DNA of 19,331 nucleotides from CAYMJK01 sp043101635 (GCA_043101635.1 JBICIE010000141.1:1-19331); one strand, 5' to 3'. Positions 8,291-15,290 are shown, counted from the first letter of the stretch. The notes: a model not told the origin generated them from the sequence alone. Numbers and translations are program-made.

Positions 8291-9084
8291 TGTGCGCCTC
8301 CATGGACCGGATGAGCGGCGGCGCCGTTGTTGGCGTGGGGCTGGCTGCAGCAGTCGAGGCGGGCGGGGATGCCGGCGGCGGCGAGGGTGGCCAGTGCGGC
8401 CGGCGCGTGTGCGCCGTCGACGAGGATCGGTTCGCGGGTCGCGTCGATGCGCCCGGGCTCATCGCGGACGATGCGCCCGGATTCGAGCGTGATGATCCGG
8501 TCGGCGATGTCGCGAACCTCCTCGGGACGGTGGGAGATGAACAGAACGGTTTTGCCGGCTTCGCGCAGGCGCCCGATGTGGCCGAGCAGGGCGCGACGGC
8601 CGGCGGCATCCAGATTGGATGTCGGCTCGTCGAGGATCAGCACCGGCGGGTCATTGAGCAGGGCGAGGGCGAGCGTCAGGCGCTGCTTCACGCCGCCGGA
8701 GAGTTCGCGGACGCGCTTGCGGGCGTGCTCGGCCATACCGGCGTCGCCAAGCAAGGCACGGGCCTGGGACAGCTCGGCCCGCTTGAGGCGGGCGAACAGC
8801 GCGACCGCTTCCCAGACGCGCAGGTCGTCGAAGAGGGCCGGCTCCTGGGGGACGTAGCCGATCCGGCGGCGCACCGCCTTGCCGCGCCGGCGCACGGGGA
8901 GCCCGGCCACGGTGATGCGCCCGTCGAAGGGGACGAGGCCGAGCACGCAGCGGATGAGCGTCGTCTTGCCGGCGCCGTTGGGCCCCCACAGGGCGACGGC
9001 CTCGCCGGCGCCGATGCGCAGCGAGACATCGCGCAGGACCGCCGTGCGTCCGAATCGCTTCGTGACTCCATGCAGTTCAATCAT
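8287..9084 (-). CDS. nosF: NosF, ABC transporter ATPase for NosZ copper-centre assembly
   Basis: NosF is the cytoplasmic ATPase that drives the NosDFY complex. All ABC motifs are present in the 265-residue protein: Walker A GPNGAGKT at 34-41, Q-loop YVPQEPALF at 77-85, signature LSGGV at 128-132, Walker B VLILDEPT at 148-155, D-loop SNLD and switch His185 in ISHR. The ATG at 9084 has GGAGG 6 bases upstream and lies inside the end of nosD (8-base overlap). The stop overlaps the nosY start. The last ~25 residues carry Cys245-Cys246, His250, His258 and His261, an unusual soft-metal-ligand-rich tail for an ABC ATPase. Whether it binds copper is speculation. Confidence 0.94.
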   Translation of the reverse strand: MIELHGVTKRFGRTAVLRDVSLRIGAGEAVALWGPNGAGKTTLIRCVLGLVPFDGRITVAGLPVRRRGKAVRRRIGYVPQEPALFDDLRVWEAVALFARLKRAELSQARALLGDAGMAEHARKRVRELSGGVKQRLTLALALLNDPPVLILDEPTSNLDAAGRRALLGHIGRLREAGKTVLFISHRPEEVRDIADRIITLESGRIVRDEPGRIDATREPILVDGAHAPAALATLAAAGIPARLDCCSQPHANNGAAAHPVHGGAQ

Positions 9085-10465
9085 GGGCGACCTCCAACTG
9101 CGGTCTGGTGAGGGCTCGCTCTGCGCGGGAACGAGCGATGGGAGCCGCGCACAGCAGGCCGGCGGCGAGCAGCGCTGCTGCGACCGGGGCCGTCGAGCCG
9201 CTGCTCGGCTGAGCTGCGGCGATCGTGGCTGGCGGCGGCCCGGCCTGGGCGTTGCGCATGAGCGGAGCGGGATCGACGATCTTGGGCCGGGGAGCGACGA
9301 CGGGGAAGGCGCGGGCCGCCGACTCGATGGCGTGCTGCGCGGGGCTGAACAGGAACAGTCGCATCAGGGGCTCGCGGTCGATGAGGTTCTCGAAGATCCC
9401 TTCGGCGCGGTACTCGATGTCGCCGACGCCGTCGCGGTCGAGATCGAAGCCCTGGTAGTCGCTCCAGTAGTTGCCGCGGCCGCCGGCGGCGAAGGCGTTG
9501 CCCTCCAGCATGCCGGAGCCGAGGATGGCGATCTGCTCGATGTTGTCGACGATCGCGTTCTCGGTGAAGACGTTGCCGGAGACCGAGGGCATGAAGGCGA
9601 CGCCGATATCGTTGAAGCCGAAGACGTTGCCGCGGATCATGTGCTCGACGCCGACGGCCGAGGGCGAGTTGTCCAGGTGCAGGCCGACGCGGTTGCCGAC
9701 GAAGAGGTTGCCCTCGGCCAGCAGCCCGTCCATGTCCTTGAGCCCGACGCCGAAGCCGCTGGGGCCACGGTTGCGGGCGAAGATGTTGCGGCGGAGCGTG
9801 AGGTTCTTGCTGTACATGAGGAACGCGCCGACGGAGTTGTCTTCGAGGACGTTGTCCTCCAGCACGTTGTCGTCGCTGTACATGAAGTGCATGCCGTAGC
9901 GGCCGTGGGAGACGTGGTTGCGGCGCAGCGTGACGTTGTTGGAGAACCACATCACCGCGTCGCGGCTGCCGCGGATGCGGTTGTCCTCGATGAGGCAGCC
10001 GGGGCTCTGCCAGAGGCGGACGCCATCGCCGCGCCGGGGCAGGGGCAGGTCCATGGCGCCGATCACGTTGGCGCGGATGACGCTGTCCGGCGCCTCCTTG
10101 AGGTAGATGCCGAAGAGCACATCCTCAAGATGGTTGGCTTCGATGCGTGCCCGCCCAGCGGTGACGACGACGCCGGCGTTCTCGCGGTCGAGGCTCTTGC
10201 CGGTGCCGCGGATCGTGAAGCCGCGGATGGTGACATCCGGGGCGGTGATGGCGATGGCGTCACCCTCGCCGCCGGCGTCGATGATTGCGCCGCCCGCGCC
10301 GATGAGTGTGAGCGGCCGGTCGACGCTGATCGGTCCGTAGACGCCCGGCTCGACGGCGATCGTGGCGCCAGGCTCAGCAGCGTCGATCCGCTGCTGCAGG
10401 CTCTGGGCGCAGACGGGGCCGGCGCCGAACAGCGCGATGACGGCGAGCAGGATGGCGCGGGTCAT
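9077..10465 (-). CDS. nosD: NosD, periplasmic beta-helix copper-centre assembly protein
   Basis: NosD is the periplasmic right-handed beta-helix protein that docks on NosFY and helps insert copper and sulfide into NosZ. The 462-residue product starts with a Sec signal peptide (MTRAILLAVIALFGAGPVCA). It continues with many CASH/parallel beta-helix turns, seen as repeated Asn-rich rungs such as RNHVSHGRYGMHFMYSDDN, EDNVLEDNSVGAFLMYS and EGNLFVGNRVGLHLDNS. The conserved GNYWSDYQGFDLDRDGVGD segment follows. A hydrophobic stretch near the C-terminus (about 425-442) followed by Arg residues suggests a membrane anchor. The ATG at 10465 was chosen for GAGGAGG 7 bases upstream and because it overlaps the stop of the preceding gene (ATGA). 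The open frame extends further upstream to 11065, but that part lies antiphase in the previous gene. Confidence 0.93.
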   Translation of the reverse strand: MTRAILLAVIALFGAGPVCAQSLQQRIDAAEPGATIAVEPGVYGPISVDRPLTLIGAGGAIIDAGGEGDAIAITAPDVTIRGFTIRGTGKSLDRENAGVVVTAGRARIEANHLEDVLFGIYLKEAPDSVIRANVIGAMDLPLPRRGDGVRLWQSPGCLIEDNRIRGSRDAVMWFSNNVTLRRNHVSHGRYGMHFMYSDDNVLEDNVLEDNSVGAFLMYSKNLTLRRNIFARNRGPSGFGVGLKDMDGLLAEGNLFVGNRVGLHLDNSPSAVGVEHMIRGNVFGFNDIGVAFMPSVSGNVFTENAIVDNIEQIAILGSGMLEGNAFAAGGRGNYWSDYQGFDLDRDGVGDIEYRAEGIFENLIDREPLMRLFLFSPAQHAIESAARAFPVVAPRPKIVDPAPLMRNAQAGPPPATIAAAQPSSGSTAPVAAALLAAGLLCAAPIARSRAERALTRPQLEVAHD

Positions 10466-11130
10466 TCTGGCGCCTCCTCGGCCGATCCGGCCTCGACCAG
10501 CGGCTTGTAGGCCCGGCGGTGCAGCCAGAGGCCGACGATTGTGAGGCCGGAGGCGATGATCGCGAGGATCAGGCCGGGCCCCATCGCGGCGACGGTCTTG
10601 AACTGGCCGATCACCCCCACGCCGAGCACCGGCGGCGTGAACGGTTTGATGGCGCTGGAGAGGGGGGCCTGCGGATCGAGGTTCTGGCCGAAGTTGTGCA
10701 GCCAGAACCACAGGTCCCCGAGGAAGAAGGCGGGGAAGACGATGGCCGGGAGGGCCATGAGGGCGGCCCAGCGGGTGTGGATATAGGTTGCGCCTTCGAC
10801 GAGCAGGATCAGGGCGATCAGGCCGGCGATCGAGAGCGATCGCTCGAGCTGCGCGGCGTCTTCCAGCGGGCGCATGCCGATGTAGTGATTGAGGCCGTCG
10901 ATCTCGCGGACATCGCCGGTGAGGCGGTTGAGGTAGGCCTGCACGCGCAGATCGTCGGGATACTGGGGCGCCTCGAGGGTCATCGTCCAGTAGGGCAGGA
11001 ACAGGGAAATCAGCAGGAGGATCCGGGCGGCGGACAGCGCGACGGTGGGGGCGGCGTACCGCCACCCGCGCCGGCGCATCTCCGACTCCGGCACGCGTGG
11101 TCCGATGATGGCCCGGATCAACCTGCTCAT
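10462..11130 (-). CDS. NosB-like integral membrane protein of the nos cluster
   Basis: This is a 222-residue protein of unknown biochemical function located between nosZ and nosD, the place occupied by nosB in clade II nos clusters such as that of Wolinella. It has about four membrane segments (roughly residues 29-46, 90-108, 118-140 and 180-203). The first periplasmic loop contains the distinctive motif REIDGLNHYIGMRPLED. A later loop reads LHNFGQNLDPQAPLSSAIKPFTPP, whose His and Asp-Pro pattern looks conserved-site-like. The ATG at 11130 has TGGAG 8 bases upstream and lies 26 bases after the nosZ stop. Its own stop overlaps the nosD start. The start was preferred over the longer open frame to 11715, which is antiphase to nosZ. 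Homology to Wolinella NosB is inferred from position and membrane nature, not from alignment. Such genes are often labelled only as hypothetical or, wrongly, as cytochromes; there is no CxxCH here. Confidence 0.85.
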   Translation of the reverse strand: MSRLIRAIIGPRVPESEMRRRGWRYAAPTVALSAARILLLISLFLPYWTMTLEAPQYPDDLRVQAYLNRLTGDVREIDGLNHYIGMRPLEDAAQLERSLSIAGLIALILLVEGATYIHTRWAALMALPAIVFPAFFLGDLWFWLHNFGQNLDPQAPLSSAIKPFTPPVLGVGVIGQFKTVAAMGPGLILAIIASGLTIVGLWLHRRAYKPLVEAGSAEEAPE

Positions 11131-11156
11131 GTGATGCGCTCCAGACAGGGGGTTGG

Positions 11157-13172
11157 TTACTCGGCGGGCTTGACGAGGAAGTAGCCCATCATCTCGAGGT
11201 GAAGGGCCGAGCAGAACTCGGAGCAGTAGAACGGGTAGGTCCCGGGATGGTCGGCGTCGAACTCGATCTTGATGTATTCGCCGGGCTCGAGGCTGAGATT
11301 GATGTTGTAGCCGGGCAGGGCGAAGCCGTGGGTGGCGTCCTGGGCCCGCTCGACGTTGGTGATGTGCCAGATCACGTGGTCGCCCTGGTTGACCTCGACG
11401 TGCTCGGGCGTGAAGTGGCTGCGCACGGCGGTGGCGTAGATGTTGACGGTGTTGCCATCGCGCTCGATGCGCTCCTGGCCGGTGACCGGCGCCCCGGGCT
11501 CGACCGCCTGGGTGTGCGGGTTCCACCCGACTTCGGGGTAGACCTTCCACGGCTTGATCTTGTCGGCCTTGATAATCTGGGCGTAGTGCGGCTCGCCGAT
11601 GCCGATGGGGCTGTCGTACAGCAACTGCATATTGTCGCCGCTCTCGGCGATGTCGATGAGCTGGAAGTTCTGCGGCAGCAGCGGCCCGGTCGGGAAGAAG
11701 CGGTCGATCGACCATTTGTTCATGGAGACCAGGTACTTGCCGTCGGGACTGACGGTATCGCCCTCGGCGGTGGCTATGTGGCCGACGTTGTAATGGACGT
11801 TGATCTTGCCGGCCATGGTCCAGTCCGGCTCGGGGTTCTTCTGTCCGGCCTCGCCGCCCATGGCCCAGCGGGCCACGGCGGGCTCGAGGAACAGCGAGGT
11901 ATACGCGTAGCCCTGGTTGTCGAACTGGGTGTGCAGCGGGCCGAGGCCGACTTCGATCTGGGCCTCGACGCAGGCGTCGAAGTCGAGCACGGGGACGTTG
12001 AACTGGTCGGGTTGATAGGCCCGGTCGGCGATGGCCTGCTGGATCTTGTCGAAGCCGTAGACCGTGACGTGCGGATCGAGCTTGCCGGAGACGACGATGT
12101 ACTTGCCATCCGGTGAGACATCGACGCCGTGGGGGCTCTTGGGCTCGGGAATGAAGTAGAGCAGGCCTTCCTCGATGGCAGTGGCCAGCGGGATGACCGG
12201 GAAGTCCTTGATGCGCTCGACCTTGCCGGCCTGGTAGACCTCGGCGGCCTTGCGCAGGTTGATGACGTGCATGTAGTCGTTGTCGCGCTGGCTGGCGCCG
12301 GCCTCATAGGGCGGTTTGCCGGACTCGATGCCGCCGGTGGCCAGTTCGGTGTTGAAGGAGTTGCCGAAGACCCAGCCGTCGCTGGCGAGCTTGCCGGCGT
12401 CGAACAGGTCCTGCCAGTAGGGGGGCAGTTCGATGGCGAACGAGCGGCTCGGATCGATGCGGCCCTTGGCGCGATCGAACTTCCAGAAGGTCACCATGCC
12501 GCGATACTTGGTGTTGTACTCCTCCATGGGGGCGTAGCCCCAGCCGAGGGGATGACCGTACTGGCCGCCCTCGATGATCCACTCCGTGTTCGGCGTGACC
12601 ATGGTCCCGCCGTGGTCACTGAGCGAGATCGGGTTCTTGACGATCTGCTTGGTTTCCCAGTCGCGCAGGTCGATGACGGCGACGCGGGCGTTGGCCTTGT
12701 CGTTGATGAACAGGAACTGGCCGTCGTAGTCGCCGCCGGTCTCGCTGAGGGCGGGATGATGGGTGTCGGCCCAGTTGATCCTGCGTCCTTCGATGTTGCC
12801 CTGGTCGAGCACCTCGTCGCCCACGCCGAAGCCCCAGCCCTGCCAGGGTTCGGGCGTGAAGACGCCGATGACGCGCAGCAGGCGCATCGAGGGGAGACCG
12901 ATGACCAGTACCTGCCCGCTGTGCCCGCCGGAGCCGAACAGCAGGTAGTCGTCGTGGCGGCCGGAGGGCATGTAGGTCTTGGCCGCGGCGAGCAGGTCGT
13001 CGGGCGTGAGATTTCGCTCACGGGCGACCGCCTGAAGAGCCGGCGTTGTCCCCGCGCCGGATGCGGGTGGACCCTGGGTTGGATTCTGGGTTTCCGATGA
13101 ACCCCCGTCGCAGGCGGCGACGGCTCCAATCGCGGCCAGTCCGGCGGTACACAGCCATCTCGAGATCACCAT
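11157..13172 (-). CDS. nosZ: Clade II (atypical, Sec-exported) nitrous oxide reductase NosZ
   Basis: NosZ reduces N2O to N2 as the last step of denitrification, acting outside the cytoplasmic membrane. The 671-residue protein has an N-terminal seven-bladed propeller carrying the CuZ site. All seven expected histidines are visible: the His138-His139 pair in DTHHPALSETGGDYDG, then those in LSDHGGTM, SPHGVDVSPDGKY, GPLHTQF, VGHIATAEGDTVS and EPHYAQI. A C-terminal cupredoxin domain carries CuA with His615, Cys650, Cys654, His658 and Met661 (CSEFCSALHLEM). A Glu at the position that is Trp in clade I NosZ marks clade II. The signal has no twin-arginine motif. It is short and hydrophobic and ends in VAAC with Cys21, so the enzyme is probably a Sec-exported lipoprotein. 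The ATG at 13172 has GGAG 7 bases upstream; earlier in-frame ATGs to 13310 lack such support. Confidence 0.97.
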   Translation of the reverse strand: MVISRWLCTAGLAAIGAVAACDGGSSETQNPTQGPPASGAGTTPALQAVARERNLTPDDLLAAAKTYMPSGRHDDYLLFGSGGHSGQVLVIGLPSMRLLRVIGVFTPEPWQGWGFGVGDEVLDQGNIEGRRINWADTHHPALSETGGDYDGQFLFINDKANARVAVIDLRDWETKQIVKNPISLSDHGGTMVTPNTEWIIEGGQYGHPLGWGYAPMEEYNTKYRGMVTFWKFDRAKGRIDPSRSFAIELPPYWQDLFDAGKLASDGWVFGNSFNTELATGGIESGKPPYEAGASQRDNDYMHVINLRKAAEVYQAGKVERIKDFPVIPLATAIEEGLLYFIPEPKSPHGVDVSPDGKYIVVSGKLDPHVTVYGFDKIQQAIADRAYQPDQFNVPVLDFDACVEAQIEVGLGPLHTQFDNQGYAYTSLFLEPAVARWAMGGEAGQKNPEPDWTMAGKINVHYNVGHIATAEGDTVSPDGKYLVSMNKWSIDRFFPTGPLLPQNFQLIDIAESGDNMQLLYDSPIGIGEPHYAQIIKADKIKPWKVYPEVGWNPHTQAVEPGAPVTGQERIERDGNTVNIYATAVRSHFTPEHVEVNQGDHVIWHITNVERAQDATHGFALPGYNINLSLEPGEYIKIEFDADHPGTYPFYCSEFCSALHLEMMGYFLVKPAE

Positions 13173-13201
13173 GGCTCGACTCCGTCTGAAAGTGCGCTGA
13201 G

Positions 13202-13226
13202 GCCGCCTGCGATACGCGCGGGCGGC
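13202..13226 (-). other. Hairpin between the cytochrome c and nosZ genes
   Basis: Six-base perfect arms (GCCGCC and GGCGGC) lie in the only sizeable gap (70 bp) of the nos operon. In the transcript the stem can continue past one C-A mismatch by three more pairs, leaving a 5-base loop. There is no following U-tract, so it is not a standard intrinsic terminator. It may stabilise the downstream nosZ mRNA or set the ratio of cytochrome to NosZ; this role is inferred. Confidence 0.4.
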
Positions 13227-13242
13227 GCGACTTGCGCTGGGA

Positions 13243-13722
13243 TTACTGGGTCTTGTAAAACGCCTGCAGGTAGCGCAGGTACTCTGTGATGTCTCGCAGG
13301 TCGTCGTCATTGAGCATGGGGTTGCCGCCCTTGGGAGGCATGGCGACGCCTGTCGTGTTCTCGGGTTCCCAGGTGTTGCGTCCGAGCTTGAGGAACATGA
13401 GCATCTCGGTGTCCGACTTGCTGGCGATGAACGCGCTGTGTCCGAGGTCCTTGCCGAGGTTGGGCTTGGCCTCGCCGAGCGGGCCGTGGCAGGCGGTGCA
13501 GGTGGTGAGGTACTCCTCCTTGCCGCGGCGCAGGGCGGCGAGGTCGAGCCCGGCCGCCTCGGCGATGCGCATCTCCCGCTGCATGAGATCGCGCAGCTCG
13601 GCGCCGACGCGCCAGTTGGCGCTGACGGCGCCGGCGACGACGGTGTAGCCGAGGACGAAGGTGAGCAGCGCCGAGGTGACGAGGCCGATCCATGGGAAGC
13701 GGGCGGGGCTGGGGGCGTTCAT
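13243..13722 (-). CDS. Membrane-anchored monoheme c-type cytochrome, first gene of the nos operon
   Basis: The 159-residue protein has an N-terminal membrane anchor (about residues 12-32, WIGLVTSALLTFVLGYTVVAG) followed by a periplasmic cytochrome c domain. The heme is attached at CTACH (around residue 75), and the likely axial Met is in GVAMPPKGGNP. It probably carries electrons from the quinone pool or a bc complex to NosZ, the role proposed for NosC-type cytochromes in clade II clusters. I avoid a nosC symbol because the assignment rests on context. The ATG at 13722 has TGGAG 6 bases upstream. An upstream ATG at 13785 adds residues without family resemblance. It is the promoter-proximal gene, divergent from nsrR, so its expression should follow the predicted NsrR operator directly. 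Confidence 0.9.
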   Translation of the reverse strand: MNAPSPARFPWIGLVTSALLTFVLGYTVVAGAVSANWRVGAELRDLMQREMRIAEAAGLDLAALRRGKEEYLTTCTACHGPLGEAKPNLGKDLGHSAFIASKSDTEMLMFLKLGRNTWEPENTTGVAMPPKGGNPMLNDDDLRDITEYLRYLQAFYKTQ

Positions 13723-13857
13723 CGTGATCTCCAGGTAGAATCTGGATATGAGGAGCGGATTGTCTGAAATGCGGGCTCGGACCATCTCCCCCGGGCAGCG
13801 GCACGCCCGCCTCCGGGCGGCCTGGGCCCTTTGGGATCGGAATACCGGCTCGGATGG

Positions 13858-13886
13858 TCGACGAGAAGTAGCATCTCAGGTACTAT
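13858..13886 (+). promoter_or_regulatory. Candidate sigma-70-type promoter for nsrR
   Basis: TCGACG at 13858-13863 (4 of 6 match to TTGACA) is followed after 17 bases by TACTAT at 13881-13886 (4 of 6 match to TATAAT). Transcription would start near 13893, about 37 bases before the nsrR ATG. The predicted NsrR operator fills the spacer and covers the -10, so the gene should be autorepressed. Confidence 0.5.
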
Positions 13887-13888
13887 TT
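13866..13888. promoter_or_regulatory. Predicted NsrR operator (23-bp imperfect inverted repeat)
   Basis: The left arm AAGTAGCATCT (13866-13876) and the right arm AGGTACTATTT (13878-13888) are separated by one base. The reverse complement of the right arm, AAATAGTACCT, matches the left arm at 8 of 11 positions. The 11-1-11 geometry and the AA-rich ends resemble the E. coli NsrR consensus, whose arm is AAGATGCATTT. The site overlaps candidate promoters in both directions, so one dimer could repress both the nos operon and nsrR until nitric oxide damages the regulator's iron-sulfur cluster. Confidence 0.6.
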
Positions 13889-13913
13889 TACTCCGGCAGC
13901 CCCGTCCGTCCAA
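13885..13913 (-). promoter_or_regulatory. Candidate promoter for the cytochrome-nos operon
   Basis: On the minus strand TTGGAC (13913-13908) is followed after 17 bases by TAAAAT (13890-13885), a 5 of 6 match to the -10 consensus. The start of transcription would be near 13878, inside the predicted NsrR operator, with a leader of about 155 bases before the cytochrome ATG. The -35 match is weak. Confidence 0.45.
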
Positions 13914-13929
13914 CCCCTGGAGACCGAAA

Positions 13930-14361
13930 ATGCGACTTGCGGAACGATCCGACTACGGCCTTCGGGTGCTGATGCTGCTGGCGGTCAGCCCCGACAGCCT
14001 CACGGTCGCCGAGATGTCCCAGCGGCTGGCGGTTTCGCACCACCACCTCGTGAAGGTGGTCCAGTGGCTGCGGGACGCGGAGCTGCTGACGACGGTGCGG
14101 GGGCGCGGCGGGGGGGTGCGGCTGGCCAGGGCGCCGGCGGATATCCGCATCGGCGAAGTCGTGCGGGCGACGGAGCCGGACTTCGCGATTGCCGAGTGCT
14201 TCCGGCCGGAGGGGGCCTGTGCGCTGGAGAAGGGATGCCGGCTGTCGGGGCTGCTGCAGCGGGGGGTCGACGCGTTCCTCGAAGCCCTGAACCAGGCAAC
14301 GCTGGCCGACCTGGTGCAGCCGCCGCCGGTCAGCCTGCGCCGGCTGGCGGGCACGGGCTGA
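13930..14361 (+). CDS. nsrR: Rrf2-family iron-sulfur regulator, NsrR type (nitric oxide sensor)
   Basis: This is a 143-residue winged-helix transcription factor. The N-terminus MRLAERSDYGLRVLMLLA and the helix-turn-helix region LTVAEMSQRLAVSHHHLVKVVQWLRDAELL are typical of Rrf2 proteins, followed by the wing RGRGGGVRLAR. Three cysteines, Cys90, Cys97 and Cys103 (ECFRPEGACALEKGC), are spaced as in NsrR, where they hold an iron-sulfur cluster that reacts with nitric oxide. The assignment to NsrR rather than IscR or RsrR rests on this pattern and on the divergent nos operon. The ATG at 13930 has TGGAG 7 bases upstream; the longer frame from 13831 lacks support and would run through the predicted operator. 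The gene converges on oxyR with a 20-bp gap. Confidence 0.88.
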   Translation: MRLAERSDYGLRVLMLLAVSPDSLTVAEMSQRLAVSHHHLVKVVQWLRDAELLTTVRGRGGGVRLARAPADIRIGEVVRATEPDFAIAECFRPEGACALEKGCRLSGLLQRGVDAFLEALNQATLADLVQPPPVSLRRLAGTG

Positions 14362-14381
14362 CTCGGCGCGGCGGAGCGCGA

Positions 14382-15275
14382 TCACGTGCCCGGCGCGGCC
14401 GCATCGGCGCGGGCCAGTGCCGCGAAGTGGCGCGCAAGTCGCGATCGCGAGCGCCCCTTGCGCCAGGCAAGCGCGATATCGCGCGCAGGGGGATTGCTGC
14501 GGAAGGGCAGGTATGTGCGCCCGGAGCGCTGATCATGCGCTGCGACCATGGCGGGGACGATGGAGACACCGATGCCGAGGCGTACGAATTCAAGCAGCGT
14601 GTCGATCTGCGTCATGCGGCAGACGACGCGGGACGCGAGCCGCTTTGCAGCGCAGAACTCGCTGATCTGGCGGCCGAGGCAGTGCATCTCGTGGAGCGTG
14701 ACGGCAGGCTGGGCCCGCAGTTCGGCCAGCGAGATGTCGGGTTCGCTGCACAGCGGATGCTCGGCCGGGGCAACGACCAGCAGCGGCTCTCGCCCGATGG
14801 TTTCCAGATCGATCAGGTCGTGCTCGACGGGAGCGCTCATGATGGCGAGATCCAGTTCGTTGTCGGCGATGGCCTCGACGAGGTTCTGGGTCAGGTCCTC
14901 GCGGATGATGAGCTCGCAGGCGGGGTAATCGGCCCGGAGTCGGGCAACCAGCGGCGGAAGGAGGTAGGGGGCCATGGTCGGGATGGCGCCGACGGCGAGG
15001 CCGCCACGTCCCTCGTCGGTGTCGGTGCGAATGCTGGCCTCGATCTCCTGCGCCTGGGCCAGGAGGCGGCGGGCTCTGGGCAGAAGGGCCTGGCCGGCCT
15101 CGGTGAGCGCCACGCCGCGGCCGAGGCGGTCGAACAGGTCGACGCCCAATTCCTGCTCCAGCTTCATGAGCTGCTGGCTCAGGGAGGGCTGGGTGACGCG
15201 CAGGCGGGCGGCGGCCCGGCTGATGGTTCCGGCTTCGGCGACGGCGACGAAGTATCGGAGTGGTCGCAGTTCCAT
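14382..15275 (-). CDS. oxyR: OxyR-type LysR-family peroxide-responsive regulator
   Basis: The 297-residue protein has the LysR layout: a helix-turn-helix domain (residues 1-60, MELRPLRYFVAVAEAGTISRAAARLRVTQPSLSQQ) and a linker helix. A substrate-binding-like sensor domain starts near residue 92. HCLGRQISEFC places Cys199 and Cys208 at the same spacing and numbering as the peroxide-reactive cysteines of E. coli OxyR, where hydrogen peroxide forms a disulfide and turns the protein into an activator. The gene is divergent from the catalase gene, a classical oxyR target. The ATG at 15275 fits the family N-terminus, with AGGA 7 bases upstream. The Shine-Dalgarno and start codon lie within a palindrome that looks like an OxyR site, suggesting autoregulation. 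Confidence 0.93.
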   Translation of the reverse strand: MELRPLRYFVAVAEAGTISRAAARLRVTQPSLSQQLMKLEQELGVDLFDRLGRGVALTEAGQALLPRARRLLAQAQEIEASIRTDTDEGRGGLAVGAIPTMAPYLLPPLVARLRADYPACELIIREDLTQNLVEAIADNELDLAIMSAPVEHDLIDLETIGREPLLVVAPAEHPLCSEPDISLAELRAQPAVTLHEMHCLGRQISEFCAAKRLASRVVCRMTQIDTLLEFVRLGIGVSIVPAMVAAHDQRSGRTYLPFRSNPPARDIALAWRKGRSRSRLARHFAALARADAAAPGT

Positions 15276-15290
15276 AGGCAGATCCTATGG
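15272..15290. promoter_or_regulatory. Predicted OxyR binding half-site between oxyR and the catalase gene
   Basis: Perfect 7-base arms CCATAGG and CCTATGG flank 5 bases and contain ATAG-N7-CTAT at 15274-15288, the core of the OxyR consensus. A full OxyR site would hold a second half at 15296-15310, where only a poor match is present. That full 37-bp footprint would end exactly beside the catalase -35 at 15311, the arrangement expected of an activator. The site also covers the oxyR ribosome-binding site and start codon. Confidence 0.65.

Larger units (their letters stand above)
13723..13929. other. Divergent nos/nsrR control region
   Basis: These 207 bases separate the start of the cytochrome/nos operon (minus) from the regulator gene (plus). 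The half next to the regulator (13855-13915) is locally AT-richer and contains the predicted NsrR operator and both candidate promoters. The half next to the cytochrome gene (13723-13855) would be the nos leader. It is GC-rich and shows no recognised gene. Confidence 0.7.

Noticed and set aside
8879..10510. 543-codon plus-strand open frame
   Set aside because: It is antisense to nosD and the start of nosF. It is Val/Ala/Asp/Glu-rich, as expected from reverse reading of beta-helix coding sequence, with no motif.
14349..14391. Inverted repeat GGGCACG/CGTGCCC spanning the nsrR and oxyR stops, as a bidirectional terminator
   Set aside because: The arms are 7 bases but the loop is 29 bases, there is no T-run on either strand, and most of it lies in coding sequence. 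Chance is likely at this base composition.
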